From contig CANMRM010000001.1 in the NCBI GenBank assembly GCA_947500295.1, positions 372,001 through 436,000 of the forward strand: a DNA stretch of 64,000 bases, given 5' to 3'. Below the pieces are notes generated by a model. The model had not been told where the DNA came from, made no database searches, and saw only the letters and a program-made list of their open reading frames with translations. A program made the translations under genes and the position numbers. Shown piece by piece: positions 7,985-16,368 of the stretch (position 1 is the stretch's first letter; each line of letters opens with the position of its first letter). This DNA comes from an uncultured Kordiimonas sp. (GTDB taxonomy: Bacteria; Pseudomonadota; Alphaproteobacteria; Sphingomonadales; Kordiimonadaceae).

Positions 7985-8008
7985 AGGGGGCTGCGGCCCC
8001 CTTTTTTT
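7985..8008 (+). terminator. Terminator after secreted paralogue 2
   Basis: Stem AGGGGGC / GCCCCCT with a TGCG loop, then a run of seven T residues. It also closes the convergent interval with egtD. Confidence 0.88.
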
Positions 8009-8022
8009 GATGGCGCACTTAA

Positions 8023-8991
8023 TTAGCCGAGTGCTTGGTCCATGAGCGCAACGGCGAAATATTTCTGGTCGTCGGTCCAGTGTTTCTTCATGCGCCACCC
8101 GGCCTGCTCTGCCAGCGCGGCAAAACCATCCATTTTGAACTTGCGGGAATTTTCAGTATGGATCGTCTCGCCCTTTTTGAAGGAAAACCGGTCACCGTTT
8201 ACCTTGACCGTTTGATCCTGCCCACTTACCAGATGCATTTCGATGCGCCCGTCTGCCTCATTCCAGCGTGCTTCGTGCGCAAAGGCATTCAGATTAAAGC
8301 TGCCATCAAGTTCACGGTTGATACGCTTCAAAAGATTGAGGTTAAAAGCGGCGGTTACCCCAGCCGCGTCATCATAGGCGGGCACCAGTATGTCGGCAGA
8401 TTTAACCAGATCAAAACCGATCAAGAACCGGCCCTCAGCGCCCAGCATTGTCCGAACTGCTGAGAGAAAAGTCACGATTTCGTCGTCGAGCAGGTTGCCG
8501 ATGGTTGAGCCCGGGAAAAAAGCCAGCCGGTTGCCGGTCGGCAAGTCTGTTTCAGCCAAACCAGAAGCGTTCATAAAGTCGCCGACAATGGGAATGACGT
8601 CAATTCCCGGATAGTCGCGAGCGAGCGCGGCCATGGAGGCCCTGAGAAAATCAGCCGAAATGTCGATGGCGATATAGCTCGCCGGTGTTTCAAGGGCGTC
8701 AAGGAGCAGGCGGGTCTTTGTGCCCGCACCTGCGCCGAACTCAACCAGCTGCGCGTTGGGGCCGATCGCCTCCGCCATTGCCGCCAGATGACTTTTGAAA
8801 ATGCCCACTTCTGTTCGGGTCGGGTAATATTCCGGAAGTTCGGTAATCGCCTCAAACAGCTCAGAGCCGTCCTGATCATACAACCATCTACACGGCAGGG
8901 TTTTCTGATCTTGCGACAGCCCTTCCTGAACATCGGCATGAAACTCAGCCAACTGATCTTGCTCGGTCTTTTCTTCTCCGTCGCCGCGCAT
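8023..8991 (-). CDS. egtD: L-histidine N-alpha-methyltransferase (ergothioneine synthesis)
   Basis: EgtD uses three S-adenosylmethionines to turn histidine into hercynine. The 322-residue protein shows LYDQDGSELFEAITELPEYY, the SAM-binding VEFGAGAGTKTRLLLDAL, and FFPGSTIGNL, all typical of the DUF2260/EgtD family. The ATG at 8991 overlaps the egtB stop (TAATG) and has AGGA before it; a longer frame starting at 9030 would lie inside egtB. It forms a two-gene operon with egtB. egtA, egtC and egtE are not in the window; many proteobacteria keep only egtB and egtD linked. Confidence 0.93.
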   Translation of the reverse strand: MRGDGEEKTEQDQLAEFHADVQEGLSQDQKTLPCRWLYDQDGSELFEAITELPEYYPTRTEVGIFKSHLAAMAEAIGPNAQLVEFGAGAGTKTRLLLDALETPASYIAIDISADFLRASMAALARDYPGIDVIPIVGDFMNASGLAETDLPTGNRLAFFPGSTIGNLLDDEIVTFLSAVRTMLGAEGRFLIGFDLVKSADILVPAYDDAAGVTAAFNLNLLKRINRELDGSFNLNAFAHEARWNEADGRIEMHLVSGQDQTVKVNGDRFSFKKGETIHTENSRKFKMDGFAALAEQAGWRMKKHWTDDQKYFAVALMDQALG

Positions 8992-10259
8992 TAAAGGTCC
9001 TCCGCAAGCCGAAGGCCGGAAAATTGCCATCGTTTGTCTGGCTGGAAAAAATTACGGTAGCTGGCTCGCACATGCGCATCCGGGCTCACGCACGACCCGC
9101 CCTTCAGAACCATTTGTCCACTCATAAATTTGCCGTTGTATTCGCCAACAGCCCCGTCAGTTGCCCTGAATCCGGGATAGGGCAGGAAGGCGCTCATGGT
9201 CCATTCCCATACATCACCGTATAGTCCAATCAGGCCTTTGCCGCGCTGTGGTCTGGGACGCAGCCTTCCGGAAGTCAGCAGGTTGCCACCGGTCGGCACA
9301 TTTGTGGCAGCGTGTTCCCATTCGGATTCTGTCGGCAGCCGCTTCCCAGCCCACGCCGCAAAAGCATCGGCTTCATAAAAGCTGATGTGCGTGACGGGGG
9401 CGTTCGGGTCCACAGGCTGGAATCCGCGCAGGGTCATTGACCACCAGGTTTCATCCCTTTTTTCCCAATAGAGCGGCGCTTTCCATCCAAGCTCGCGCAC
9501 CGTGGAAATGCCGTCCGACAACCACAATCTGGCGTCATCATAGCCGCCGTCCACGATGAAATTTATCCATTCCGCGTTGGTCACCGCCCGGTTCGCCAAC
9601 CGAAAGGGCGGCAGCAGGGCATCGTGTCGCGGGGTTTCACAATCAAAGGAAAACCCTTCACCGTCATGGCCGACTTTGTGGATACCACCCTCAAAATCTG
9701 TCCAGCCCAAGTCTTGGGGTTCCAGAGAATCGACGCCAAGCGGCTCACTTTCCCTGAAGGCAGGCTTCAAGGGGTTTTGAGCAAAAAGATGCAGGATGTC
9801 GGTGAGCAGCAGCTCCTGGTGCTGCTTCTCGTGCTGTAGTCCGAGCTCCACAAGCCCGAGTGTTTTGTTGTCGAGGTCCCGATCCAGAAATGCGGACATG
9901 GCGGTGTCCACATGTGCGCGGTAGTCAAAGACCGTTTCCAATGCTGGACGGGTCAACATGCCACGGCTTGGGCGCGGAAAACGATCGCCTACCTGTTCAT
10001 AGTAAGAATTGAAAAGATAGGCAAAATGGTTATCGAATGGCCGATACCCTTCTATGGTTGGTGACAGAAGGAAGGTCTCAAAAAACCAGCTGGTATGGGC
10101 GAGATGCCATTTTGCAGGGCTGGCATCTTCCATTGACTGTACGGTTGCATCGGCGTCAGAGAGGCCATTTGCCAGCAACAGGGTATCCTGCCGCACCTGC
10201 TGGTATGTTTCAGCGGGGGCCTGCGCGAACAAAAGACGTTCGTTTTTAGCAGTCTGCAT
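8991..10259 (-). CDS. egtB: Hercynine oxygenase / sulfoxide synthase EgtB
   Basis: EgtB is the non-haem iron enzyme that joins hercynine to a thiol with oxygen. The 422-residue protein has an N-terminal DinB-like domain with the iron-binding HX3HXE motif ([11 protein letters not shown]) and a C-terminal formylglycine-generating-enzyme-like domain ([48 protein letters not shown]). The start at 10259 is preceded by AGAGGA. An in-frame ATG at 10298 lacks a ribosome-binding site. Whether the thiol partner is gamma-glutamylcysteine or cysteine cannot be told from the visible motifs. Confidence 0.93.
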   Translation of the reverse strand: MQTAKNERLLFAQAPAETYQQVRQDTLLLANGLSDADATVQSMEDASPAKWHLAHTSWFFETFLLSPTIEGYRPFDNHFAYLFNSYYEQVGDRFPRPSRGMLTRPALETVFDYRAHVDTAMSAFLDRDLDNKTLGLVELGLQHEKQHQELLLTDILHLFAQNPLKPAFRESEPLGVDSLEPQDLGWTDFEGGIHKVGHDGEGFSFDCETPRHDALLPPFRLANRAVTNAEWINFIVDGGYDDARLWLSDGISTVRELGWKAPLYWEKRDETWWSMTLRGFQPVDPNAPVTHISFYEADAFAAWAGKRLPTESEWEHAATNVPTGGNLLTSGRLRPRPQRGKGLIGLYGDVWEWTMSAFLPYPGFRATDGAVGEYNGKFMSGQMVLKGGSCVSPDAHVRASYRNFFQPDKRWQFSGLRLAEDL

Positions 10260-10403
10260 ACATTCCTCTGCTGCTACTATAGCTGTCAGTTGATGCAACC
10301 GTCCAGATGGTTGCCGATATTTGTTGCAGTCATATTAGGACAGCAGGGAGTTTAGAGCGCGGCTTGTTTTTGGGGAAGGCGTTCGGCGTTCCTGAACCGG
10401 TTT

Positions 10404-10426
10404 CTGCTGACACCTTATGTCAGCAG
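10404..10426. repeat. Perfect inverted repeat between amidohydrolase and egtB
   Basis: Nine-base arms CTGCTGACA and TGTCAGCAG with a 5-base spacer lie 7 bases after the amidohydrolase stop and 145 bases before the egtB start. There is no T-tract on the relevant strand, so it may be a transcript-end hairpin or an operator for egtBD. Confidence 0.6.
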
Positions 10427-10432
10427 CGGTCT

Positions 10433-11791
10433 TTAAAAAGCGCGTCCCAGTGTTTTCAGTGTATCGGTGGCATACTTGGGGTCGTACCAGACCTTGCCGT
10501 CTTTGATGGTGACTGCGACATAATCCAGCAAATTGATGTCCCGCAGGGGATTGCCGTCCACAATGATTATGTCGGCCAGCTTTCCTTCTTCAATGGTGCC
10601 AAGCTCACTGCCCCGCCCAATAATTTCGGCGCCGGTTTTGGTGGCGGCGGTTATGGCGCGCGCAGGTGTCATGCCACTGTCCACGAGGGCGGAGAGTTCA
10701 CGCCAGATGGCTTCTGTGTGGAAATTCATCGGACTGGCGGCGTCGGTGCCCACACCCATGTAGGCGTTGGCATCAATGAACTGCCTGGCATTCACTTTGG
10801 AAAAACGAATTTCGTCGGGCGTGTCGCGAAAATAGGACAGTGCCCGAAAGTTTTTAAAGCTGCGCTGCATTTCGGCATACACGTCAGCGCCCATATCCGC
10901 TTCAAGCTCAGGCGTATTCAGCCGGCCTGGGTTTGCCTCGGTTGCAGGGTAGACCCAGATGCGGTGGGCGATGGTTTGCACCACGGGAATTCGGTCCTCG
11001 GCTATTTTGCGCAGAAGGGCCTCTGGATACGGTGGCATCTTTGCGCTACCAACATGCTGCAGAACGTCAACGCCTGCGGCAATTGCATCTTCCATTGCGG
11101 GTACTTTGTATAGATGACTGTGCACCTTCACGCCTCGGCTATGAGCGGCCCTGACCACCGCTTTCAGGTCGTCTCTTGTTAACCCGAGCCAGGTCTTGAT
11201 GACGTCAGACCCGGCGTCTATCAGTTCGAGCGTTTTTTGGGCTGCCTCTTCCGGACTGCTGATCACAATCTGGTAACTATCGGGTACCCCATCGAGTTTA
11301 ATGCGCGTGATCCACGGGCCGGAAATAATGAGCCGCGGCCCGGGTATTTCACCGGACCGGATGCGTTCCCGAACCGCCAGAATATCGAACGGGCTGCCGA
11401 GGTCGACACCAGTGGTGACGCCGGCGCGCATCATATGTTTGGCAGCTATAGGCATGACTTCCGGCAGCCGTTCGGTTCCGCCCAAAAACTCATAATATCC
11501 GTCATAGTCACCGTGACCGATGAGGTCGAGATGGATGTGCAGGTCAATGAGGCCGGGCAGCACAGATTTGCCGCGCGCATCGATCACAGGAATTCCGAGG
11601 GGGATAGCCACGTCGTTTGCTGGCCCGGCCGCAACGATGCGGTTATTGGTGATTACAACGGTGGCATTGTGCACCGGTGGGGCTTCATACCCATCGATCA
11701 GCATTCCGCCCACGATAGCGAAAGAATCCTGAGCATTTGTGCTGAGGCTGAGCAGAACAGTCATTAAAGGGCCGATCAACAGTCTGAGCAT
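10433..11791 (-). CDS. Secreted amidohydrolase (imidazolonepropionase-like family)
   Basis: The 452-residue product begins with a signal peptide (LLIGPLMTVLLSLSTNAQ) and has the metal-dependent hydrolase barrel: LPGLIDLHIHLD (HxH metal site), a lysine in DVIKTWLG, histidines in KVHSHLY and DVLQHVG, and the aspartate in GVGTDAASP. It ends with the family's composite beta domain (EEGKLADIIIVDGNPLRDI). AAGGA lies before the ATG at 11791. Related enzymes hydrolyse Xaa-Pro dipeptides or related amides in the periplasm, but the substrate is unknown. It is one of three secreted amidohydrolases in the window and is the last gene of the run containing the three DUF6445-like genes. Confidence 0.87.
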   Translation of the reverse strand: MLRLLIGPLMTVLLSLSTNAQDSFAIVGGMLIDGYEAPPVHNATVVITNNRIVAAGPANDVAIPLGIPVIDARGKSVLPGLIDLHIHLDLIGHGDYDGYYEFLGGTERLPEVMPIAAKHMMRAGVTTGVDLGSPFDILAVRERIRSGEIPGPRLIISGPWITRIKLDGVPDSYQIVISSPEEAAQKTLELIDAGSDVIKTWLGLTRDDLKAVVRAAHSRGVKVHSHLYKVPAMEDAIAAGVDVLQHVGSAKMPPYPEALLRKIAEDRIPVVQTIAHRIWVYPATEANPGRLNTPELEADMGADVYAEMQRSFKNFRALSYFRDTPDEIRFSKVNARQFIDANAYMGVGTDAASPMNFHTEAIWRELSALVDSGMTPARAITAATKTGAEIIGRGSELGTIEEGKLADIIIVDGNPLRDINLLDYVAVTIKDGKVWYDPKYATDTLKTLGRAF

Positions 11792-11812
11792 TGGTAGTCC
11801 TTTGGGCATGAG

Positions 11813-12445
11813 TTATTCAGGGTAAGTCATTTTGGTGGCGTTTGGATAATTGTAAGCGCACACATATATGAGCCTGCCGTTTTCCGGACTGTCTCCGAAA
11901 CTGATGCCGGCATCATGATATTGCTGGGGCTTGATGATCAACAATCGGTTGAACCGCATGGGCACTGTCATGAGGTGTTCCCAGGCATCCGGGTCATTGG
12001 TGTTCTTGTTGATCACATCGTCCAGAAACTGCTGCTGGCTTGAAAACCCCATCTCTGAAAGCTCAGCGGAGTTGTAGGGTGCATGGTCGCTGCCTGTGGC
12101 TTTGTGCCGAAAAAGATGTGTTCCATCCTGGCAATGCTCGGGCAACGTCAGATAAAGGATCGTCGTCCAGTGCACATTGTCTATATGCACACTTTCGGTG
12201 CCTTTGTCGCCCTCTAGAGCGAGACGGAACTTGGCATGCGACGAGGTCTGAACCGGCACAACAGGTTCGCCGATGATCTCGGCAATTCTCTGGTCATATC
12301 CATTGATGACCTGCCTATATTTGCTGTCCCGACCCGGGTAAAACTGGGGTTCGTCAAGTTTAGGGAATTCCTGCGCGAGTGCGGCATCCCGTACCTTGTT
12401 GGGGTCCGGCAGAAAGTCGTCGACGATCATCACGGATCTTATCAC
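11813..12445 (-). CDS. DUF6445-like 2OG-Fe(II)-oxygenase-fold protein, copy 3
   Basis: With a GTG start at 12445 (GGGGAGGGG upstream) the product is 210 residues, the same length as the first copy of the array, and begins IRSVMIVDDFLPDP as they do. Conserved features are FYPGRDSKYRQVI, VHIDNVHW (His-x-Asp), LPEHCQDGTHLFRH, QQYHDAG (distal His) and NGRLIYV (Arg). His-x-Asp...His plus a following Arg is the iron and 2-oxoglutarate layout of prolyl-hydroxylase-like enzymes. I recall such proteins as DUF6445, often beside tryptophan halogenases, of which none is here. An ATG at 12502 in the same frame is less likely. Confidence 0.78.
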   Translation of the reverse strand: MIRSVMIVDDFLPDPNKVRDAALAQEFPKLDEPQFYPGRDSKYRQVINGYDQRIAEIIGEPVVPVQTSSHAKFRLALEGDKGTESVHIDNVHWTTILYLTLPEHCQDGTHLFRHKATGSDHAPYNSAELSEMGFSSQQQFLDDVINKNTNDPDAWEHLMTVPMRFNRLLIIKPQQYHDAGISFGDSPENGRLIYVCAYNYPNATKMTYPE

Positions 12446-12536
12446 TGGTTCTGCCCCTCCCCATGGTCTCATTAATTCAAGGGAGGAGTATGAAAGCGCC
12501 ATGGTGGGGCGTCAAGTCAGGGCCTTTACAACACCA

Positions 12537-13136
12537 TCAATAATAAGTGGATATGTAAACCAGTCGTCCGTTTTCAGCGCAATCACCGAAACTTCTGCCT
12601 GCGTCGTGATACTGTTGTGGCCTGAGGACTACCAACCGGTTATAGCGCATTGGAATTGTGGTCAGATGCTCCCATTTGGATGGGTCATTTGTGTCCCGGT
12701 CCAGCAGGTTTTCCATGAAGTCGTCTTCTGACTTAAAGCCCATTTCAGTGAGCTGCTGCGCATTGTAGGGCGCATGGTCGCTGCCGGTCTCAATGTGCCT
12801 GTACAGGTGGGTACCGTCCTGACAGTGTTCCGGCAGTGTTAAATACAGGAGCACAGTCCAGTTCACGGGGTCGATATGGACACTATCCGTACCTTTGTCG
12901 TCTTCGAGTGCCAGGCGAAAATGCCCGTGAGACGCAAGCAAGGCTGGCTCAACCCGGTGGCCAATAATCTCGGAAACCTTTTCATCAAAACCATTGATGA
13001 CCTGCCTGTGTTTGCTGTCGCTCCCAGGATAGGTCATCGGTGTTTCGGACCGGGGATATTCCTGTTTCAAAGCTGCTGCCCGCAACACATCAGGGTCGTC
13101 CAGAAAATTGTCGACGATAATCAGCGAGGAGTTCAT
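12537..13136 (-). CDS. DUF6445-like 2OG-Fe(II)-oxygenase-fold protein, copy 2
   Basis: The 199-residue product starts SSLIIVDNFLDDPDVLR. It keeps TYPGSDSKHRQVI, VHIDPVNW (His-x-Asp), LPEHCQDGTHLYRH, QQYHDAG and NGRLVYI, and lacks the C-terminal extension of the other two. Its ATG overlaps the stop of copy 1 (ATGA), so the two are translationally coupled. All three copies keep the presumed metal ligands, which argues against any being a decayed duplicate. The substrate could be a peptide, a lipid or a small molecule. Confidence 0.8.
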   Translation of the reverse strand: MNSSLIIVDNFLDDPDVLRAAALKQEYPRSETPMTYPGSDSKHRQVINGFDEKVSEIIGHRVEPALLASHGHFRLALEDDKGTDSVHIDPVNWTVLLYLTLPEHCQDGTHLYRHIETGSDHAPYNAQQLTEMGFKSEDDFMENLLDRDTNDPSKWEHLTTIPMRYNRLVVLRPQQYHDAGRSFGDCAENGRLVYISTYY

Positions 13137-13765
13137 TGTCCGGTGCCTGAGGGGCCGACGGAGGCGTGATTGAAAAAGCTGAGGTATACAAGTCTGCCAT
13201 TTTCCACACTGTTGCCGAAGCTCTTGCCTGCGTCATGCCAATGTTGGGGGCGCATGACAACCATGCGGTTAAATCGCATGGGAATTGTCATGATTTTTTC
13301 CCACTTTCCTGGGTCATTGGAGTCGCGGTTAACCGTCAGGTCCAGGAGTTCCTGCGCGTCCGTCGAGCCATATTTTTCATACTCGTGCCGAAAATAGGGC
13401 GCTCTGTCTGTATCGGTTGGGATGTGCCTGAAGAAATGCGTGCCGTCCTGGCAGTGCTCCGGCAAGGTCAGGTATAGAATAGCTGTCCAGTGTGCATTAT
13501 CGATGTGTACGCTGCTGGTGCCTTTGTCCCCTTCAAGCGCAATGCGGAATTTGGCATAGGAAGTGCCGTCGGTGGGGACAAGCGGTTCTCCAACAATATC
13601 CGATATTTTTTTATCCAGCCCGTTGATGACTTGACGATATTTGGAGTTCCGGCCTGGAAATTGTGGTGTTTCTTCATACTCCGGATATTCCTGGGCAAGC
13701 GCCAGTTTACGCAGCTGGTGCGGATCCTGCAGAAAATCATCGATGACATAAAAAGACTTGATCAT
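13133..13765 (-). CDS. DUF6445-like 2OG-Fe(II)-oxygenase-fold protein, copy 1
   Basis: The ATG at 13765 follows GGGAAAG; a TTG at 13792 in the same frame is less likely. The 210 residues include YVIDDFLQDPHQLR, QFPGRNSKYRQVI, VHIDNAHW, LPEHCQDGTHFFRH, MRFNRMVVMRP, QHWHDAG and NGRLVYL. This is the first gene of the tandem array, and upstream of it only a GNAT gene lies in the same direction. The three copies clearly share an origin but have diverged throughout, so the triplication is old and probably gave different substrate choices. Confidence 0.8.
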   Translation of the reverse strand: MIKSFYVIDDFLQDPHQLRKLALAQEYPEYEETPQFPGRNSKYRQVINGLDKKISDIVGEPLVPTDGTSYAKFRIALEGDKGTSSVHIDNAHWTAILYLTLPEHCQDGTHFFRHIPTDTDRAPYFRHEYEKYGSTDAQELLDLTVNRDSNDPGKWEKIMTIPMRFNRMVVMRPQHWHDAGKSFGNSVENGRLVYLSFFNHASVGPSGTGQ

Positions 13766-13833
13766 TGTGGCTTTCCCAATTGGCTGCAGCAATAAATCAC
13801 CTGCACCCGATTGCCAATCCCTTTGTGCCCCAA

Positions 13834-14289
13834 CTAAACGAAGGAAAGTTCCATTATCACGAGCGTGATGGAAGAGTCGCTTTTGAGGGGTTCGCGCCGA
13901 AGCTCCCTAAACCCAATCGATTTATAGACATGCCGTGCCCGTGTATTTTTTTCATAAACGTCCAGCCAGATCTTTCTGGTACCCGCTTTACGGAAGTAGT
14001 TGATGACGGCACGCATGAAGGCTGTTCCGGTGCCAGCGCCGGGCGTCTCTACAATGATACGCCGCCACTCAATCCGGCCTGGCCCGTCATCGAAAAGAAT
14101 GGCAAAGGCCAACCGTTCGCCCGATTGTCCCTCTGCAATCAAATAGTGACTGTGGGGGTCATCCATTTTTTCAAGGTGTGTAGCCCGCGTCCAGCTGTGC
14201 ACATAGGTGTTGCCCGGAACGGCTTCAAGCGCACAAATAAACTCGATATCATCGGGGGTCGCCTTGCGAAGTCGTAGAAAGCGGGACAT
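13834..14289 (-). CDS. GNAT-family N-acetyltransferase
   Basis: The 151-residue protein has the GNAT acetyl-CoA fold: FLRLRKATPDDIEFICALE at the N-terminus, RRIIVETPGAGTGTAFMRAV (motif A, with a degenerate pyrophosphate loop) and WLDVYEKNTRARHVYKSIGF (motif B). The last is the usual signature of Rim-type and general GNATs. It lies 36 bases from the divergent HIT gene and upstream of the DUF6445-like run, but with no overlap. The substrate is unknown. Confidence 0.85.
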   Translation of the reverse strand: MSRFLRLRKATPDDIEFICALEAVPGNTYVHSWTRATHLEKMDDPHSHYLIAEGQSGERLAFAILFDDGPGRIEWRRIIVETPGAGTGTAFMRAVINYFRKAGTRKIWLDVYEKNTRARHVYKSIGFRELRREPLKSDSSITLVIMELSFV

Positions 14290-14325
14290 AGTCTGGGTCA
14301 CCCTCAATTAAGCAGGTACGCCACT

Positions 14326-14736
14326 ATGTCCGACTTTCAGCTTCATCCTCAACTGGCGAGCGACACGATGCCCATCATCAGACTCGATTTGTGTCGTGTC
14401 TTGTTGATGAATGATCGCCAGTATCCCTGGCTCATCATGGTGCCGGAAGTGGCCGGGGTTCGGGAAATCCATGACTTGACGCCGGGTGACCAGCAAAGAC
14501 TGACAGCGGAAATCACACATGTATCACGCAGGCTGCAGCGGTATGCGAATGCTGACAAGATGAATGTGGCCGCGCTCGGCAATATGGTGCCGCAGCTCCA
14601 TGTGCATGTGATTGCCCGGTTTGAAAGTGATGCGGCCTGGCCTGGCCCTATTTGGGGCAAGGTGCCAGCCATGCCCTACGCGCAGGACATGGCAGAAACT
14701 TTTATCCGGGAGTTTGGGGCGACTTTAAAGCCCTAA
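14326..14736 (+). CDS. HIT-family nucleotide hydrolase
   Basis: The 136-residue protein has a histidine-triad-like motif, [11 protein letters not shown], in the expected C-terminal place, plus [19 protein letters not shown] typical of the HIT proteins annotated as diadenosine tetraphosphate hydrolase-like. The first histidine position of the usual HxHxH is Gln here (QLHVH), which is common in this subgroup. It overlaps the convergent purH stop by four bases. Confidence 0.88.
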   Translation: MSDFQLHPQLASDTMPIIRLDLCRVLLMNDRQYPWLIMVPEVAGVREIHDLTPGDQQRLTAEITHVSRRLQRYANADKMNVAALGNMVPQLHVHVIARFESDAAWPGPIWGKVPAMPYAQDMAETFIREFGATLKP

Positions 14737-16313
14737 TGGCGGAAATGGCGCATGCCGGTGAAGACCATAGCGAGGCCCGCTTCGTCCGCTGCCTCAATCA
14801 CCTCTTGGTCACGCATGCTGCCGCCCGGTTGGATTACTGCTGTTGCGCCCGCCTCCGCTGCCGCCAACAGACCATCTGCAAAAGGGAAGAATGCGTCGGA
14901 GGCGACCACGCTGCCTTGGGCAAGGCTGGCCTTGTCACCAGCCATCTCAGCAGCCTCTGCCGCCCGAATAGCGGCGATGCGGCTGCTGTCGCGCCTGTTC
15001 ATCTGTCCGGCACCGATGCCGACGGTCATGCCGTCCCGCACATAGACGATTGCATTTGATTTCACATGCTTGCCAACCTTGAAGGCAAACAGCATGTCAG
15101 CGATTTCCTGCTCGCTGGGCTGGCGTTTTGTGACCACTTTCAGATCATCGAGACAGACATGGCCGATATCCCGGTTTTGCACCAAATAACCACCTGCCAC
15201 GGTTTTGATCATCTTGGCGGGTTGTGCCGGGTCAGCCATACCGCCTGTAACCAAAAGGCGCAGGTTTTTCTTGGCCCCGATAATTGCTTTTGCATCATCG
15301 GTTACTTCGGGCGCGATGATAACTTCGGTGAACACTTTGATAATGGCGTCTGCCGTTGCGCCGTCCAGTGTGCCGTTGAGAGCGACAATACCGCCAAAGG
15401 CCGAAACCGGATCGCACTTGAGTGCTTTTTCATAAGCCTCCAAAAGGGTTGTGCCCGTTGCAACACCACACGGGTTAGCGTGCTTGATGATAGCAACGGC
15501 GGGTGTGTTGGCGTCAAACTCACTAACCAGTTCGAAGGCGGCGTCGGTGTCGTTGAGGTTATTGTATGACAGCTCCTTGCCTTGAAGCTGTGTTGCTGTG
15601 GCAATACCCGGGCGCCTCTCACTGTTTTTGTAAAACGCAGCTACCTGATGGGGGTTTTCACCGTAGCGGCATTCCTGCACCTTGGATCCAGCGAAAGGCA
15701 TCCGGTCCGGAAAGGCTTCGCCGTTCTGTTCGGCAAACCATGCTGCGATAGCAGCGTCGTAAGAGCCAGTACGGCTATAGGCCTTGGCAGCAAGACGCTT
15801 GCGTGTAGTGAGCGATGTGCCGCCAGCCTCTTTAATTTCGGCAATGATCGTCTGATAATCTGCAGGGTCGGTGACGATGGTGACAAAGCCGTGGTTCTTT
15901 GCAGCGGACCGCACCATCGCAGGGCCACCAATATCGATATTTTCAATGCAGGTTTCGAAATCTGCTCCGGAAGCGACAGTTGCTTCGAAAGGATACAGGT
16001 TGATTGCCACCAGATCGATCGCGCCGATGTCATGCTCTTTCATGGCCGCGCGGTGGCTGTCCTTGTCCCGAAGTGCCAGCAGGCCCCCATGAATTTTGGG
16101 ATGGAGTGTTTTGACACGGCCATCCATCATTTCTGGGAATCCAGTATGGTCGGCAACTTCTGTTACAGGAATGCCGGCGTCTCGCACCGCTTTTGCCGAA
16201 CCGCCCGTAGACAAGATCTCAGTGCCAGCCTGATGCAGGGCTTGAGCCAGGTCTATAAGCCCGGTTTTGTCGGAAACTGACAGGAGTGCGCGTTTGATCG
16301 GAACAATAGTCAT
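14733..16313 (-). CDS. purH: Bifunctional AICAR transformylase / IMP cyclohydrolase
   Basis: PurH performs the last two steps of IMP synthesis. At 526 residues it is full length, with the IMP cyclohydrolase domain ([48 protein letters not shown]) and the AICARFT domain ([50 protein letters not shown]). It is the last gene of the rsmB-rpe-heparinase-like-purH run, 55 bases after the previous gene; this order recurs in many alphaproteobacteria. Confidence 0.97.
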   Translation of the reverse strand: MTIVPIKRALLSVSDKTGLIDLAQALHQAGTEILSTGGSAKAVRDAGIPVTEVADHTGFPEMMDGRVKTLHPKIHGGLLALRDKDSHRAAMKEHDIGAIDLVAINLYPFEATVASGADFETCIENIDIGGPAMVRSAAKNHGFVTIVTDPADYQTIIAEIKEAGGTSLTTRKRLAAKAYSRTGSYDAAIAAWFAEQNGEAFPDRMPFAGSKVQECRYGENPHQVAAFYKNSERRPGIATATQLQGKELSYNNLNDTDAAFELVSEFDANTPAVAIIKHANPCGVATGTTLLEAYEKALKCDPVSAFGGIVALNGTLDGATADAIIKVFTEVIIAPEVTDDAKAIIGAKKNLRLLVTGGMADPAQPAKMIKTVAGGYLVQNRDIGHVCLDDLKVVTKRQPSEQEIADMLFAFKVGKHVKSNAIVYVRDGMTVGIGAGQMNRRDSSRIAAIRAAEAAEMAGDKASLAQGSVVASDAFFPFADGLLAAAEAGATAVIQPGGSMRDQEVIEAADEAGLAMVFTGMRHFRH

Positions 16314-16368
16314 GGAAAGAAAAGCCTCAAAAAGTCATTGTTGGCGCCCGATCCATGATGCCATGCAC

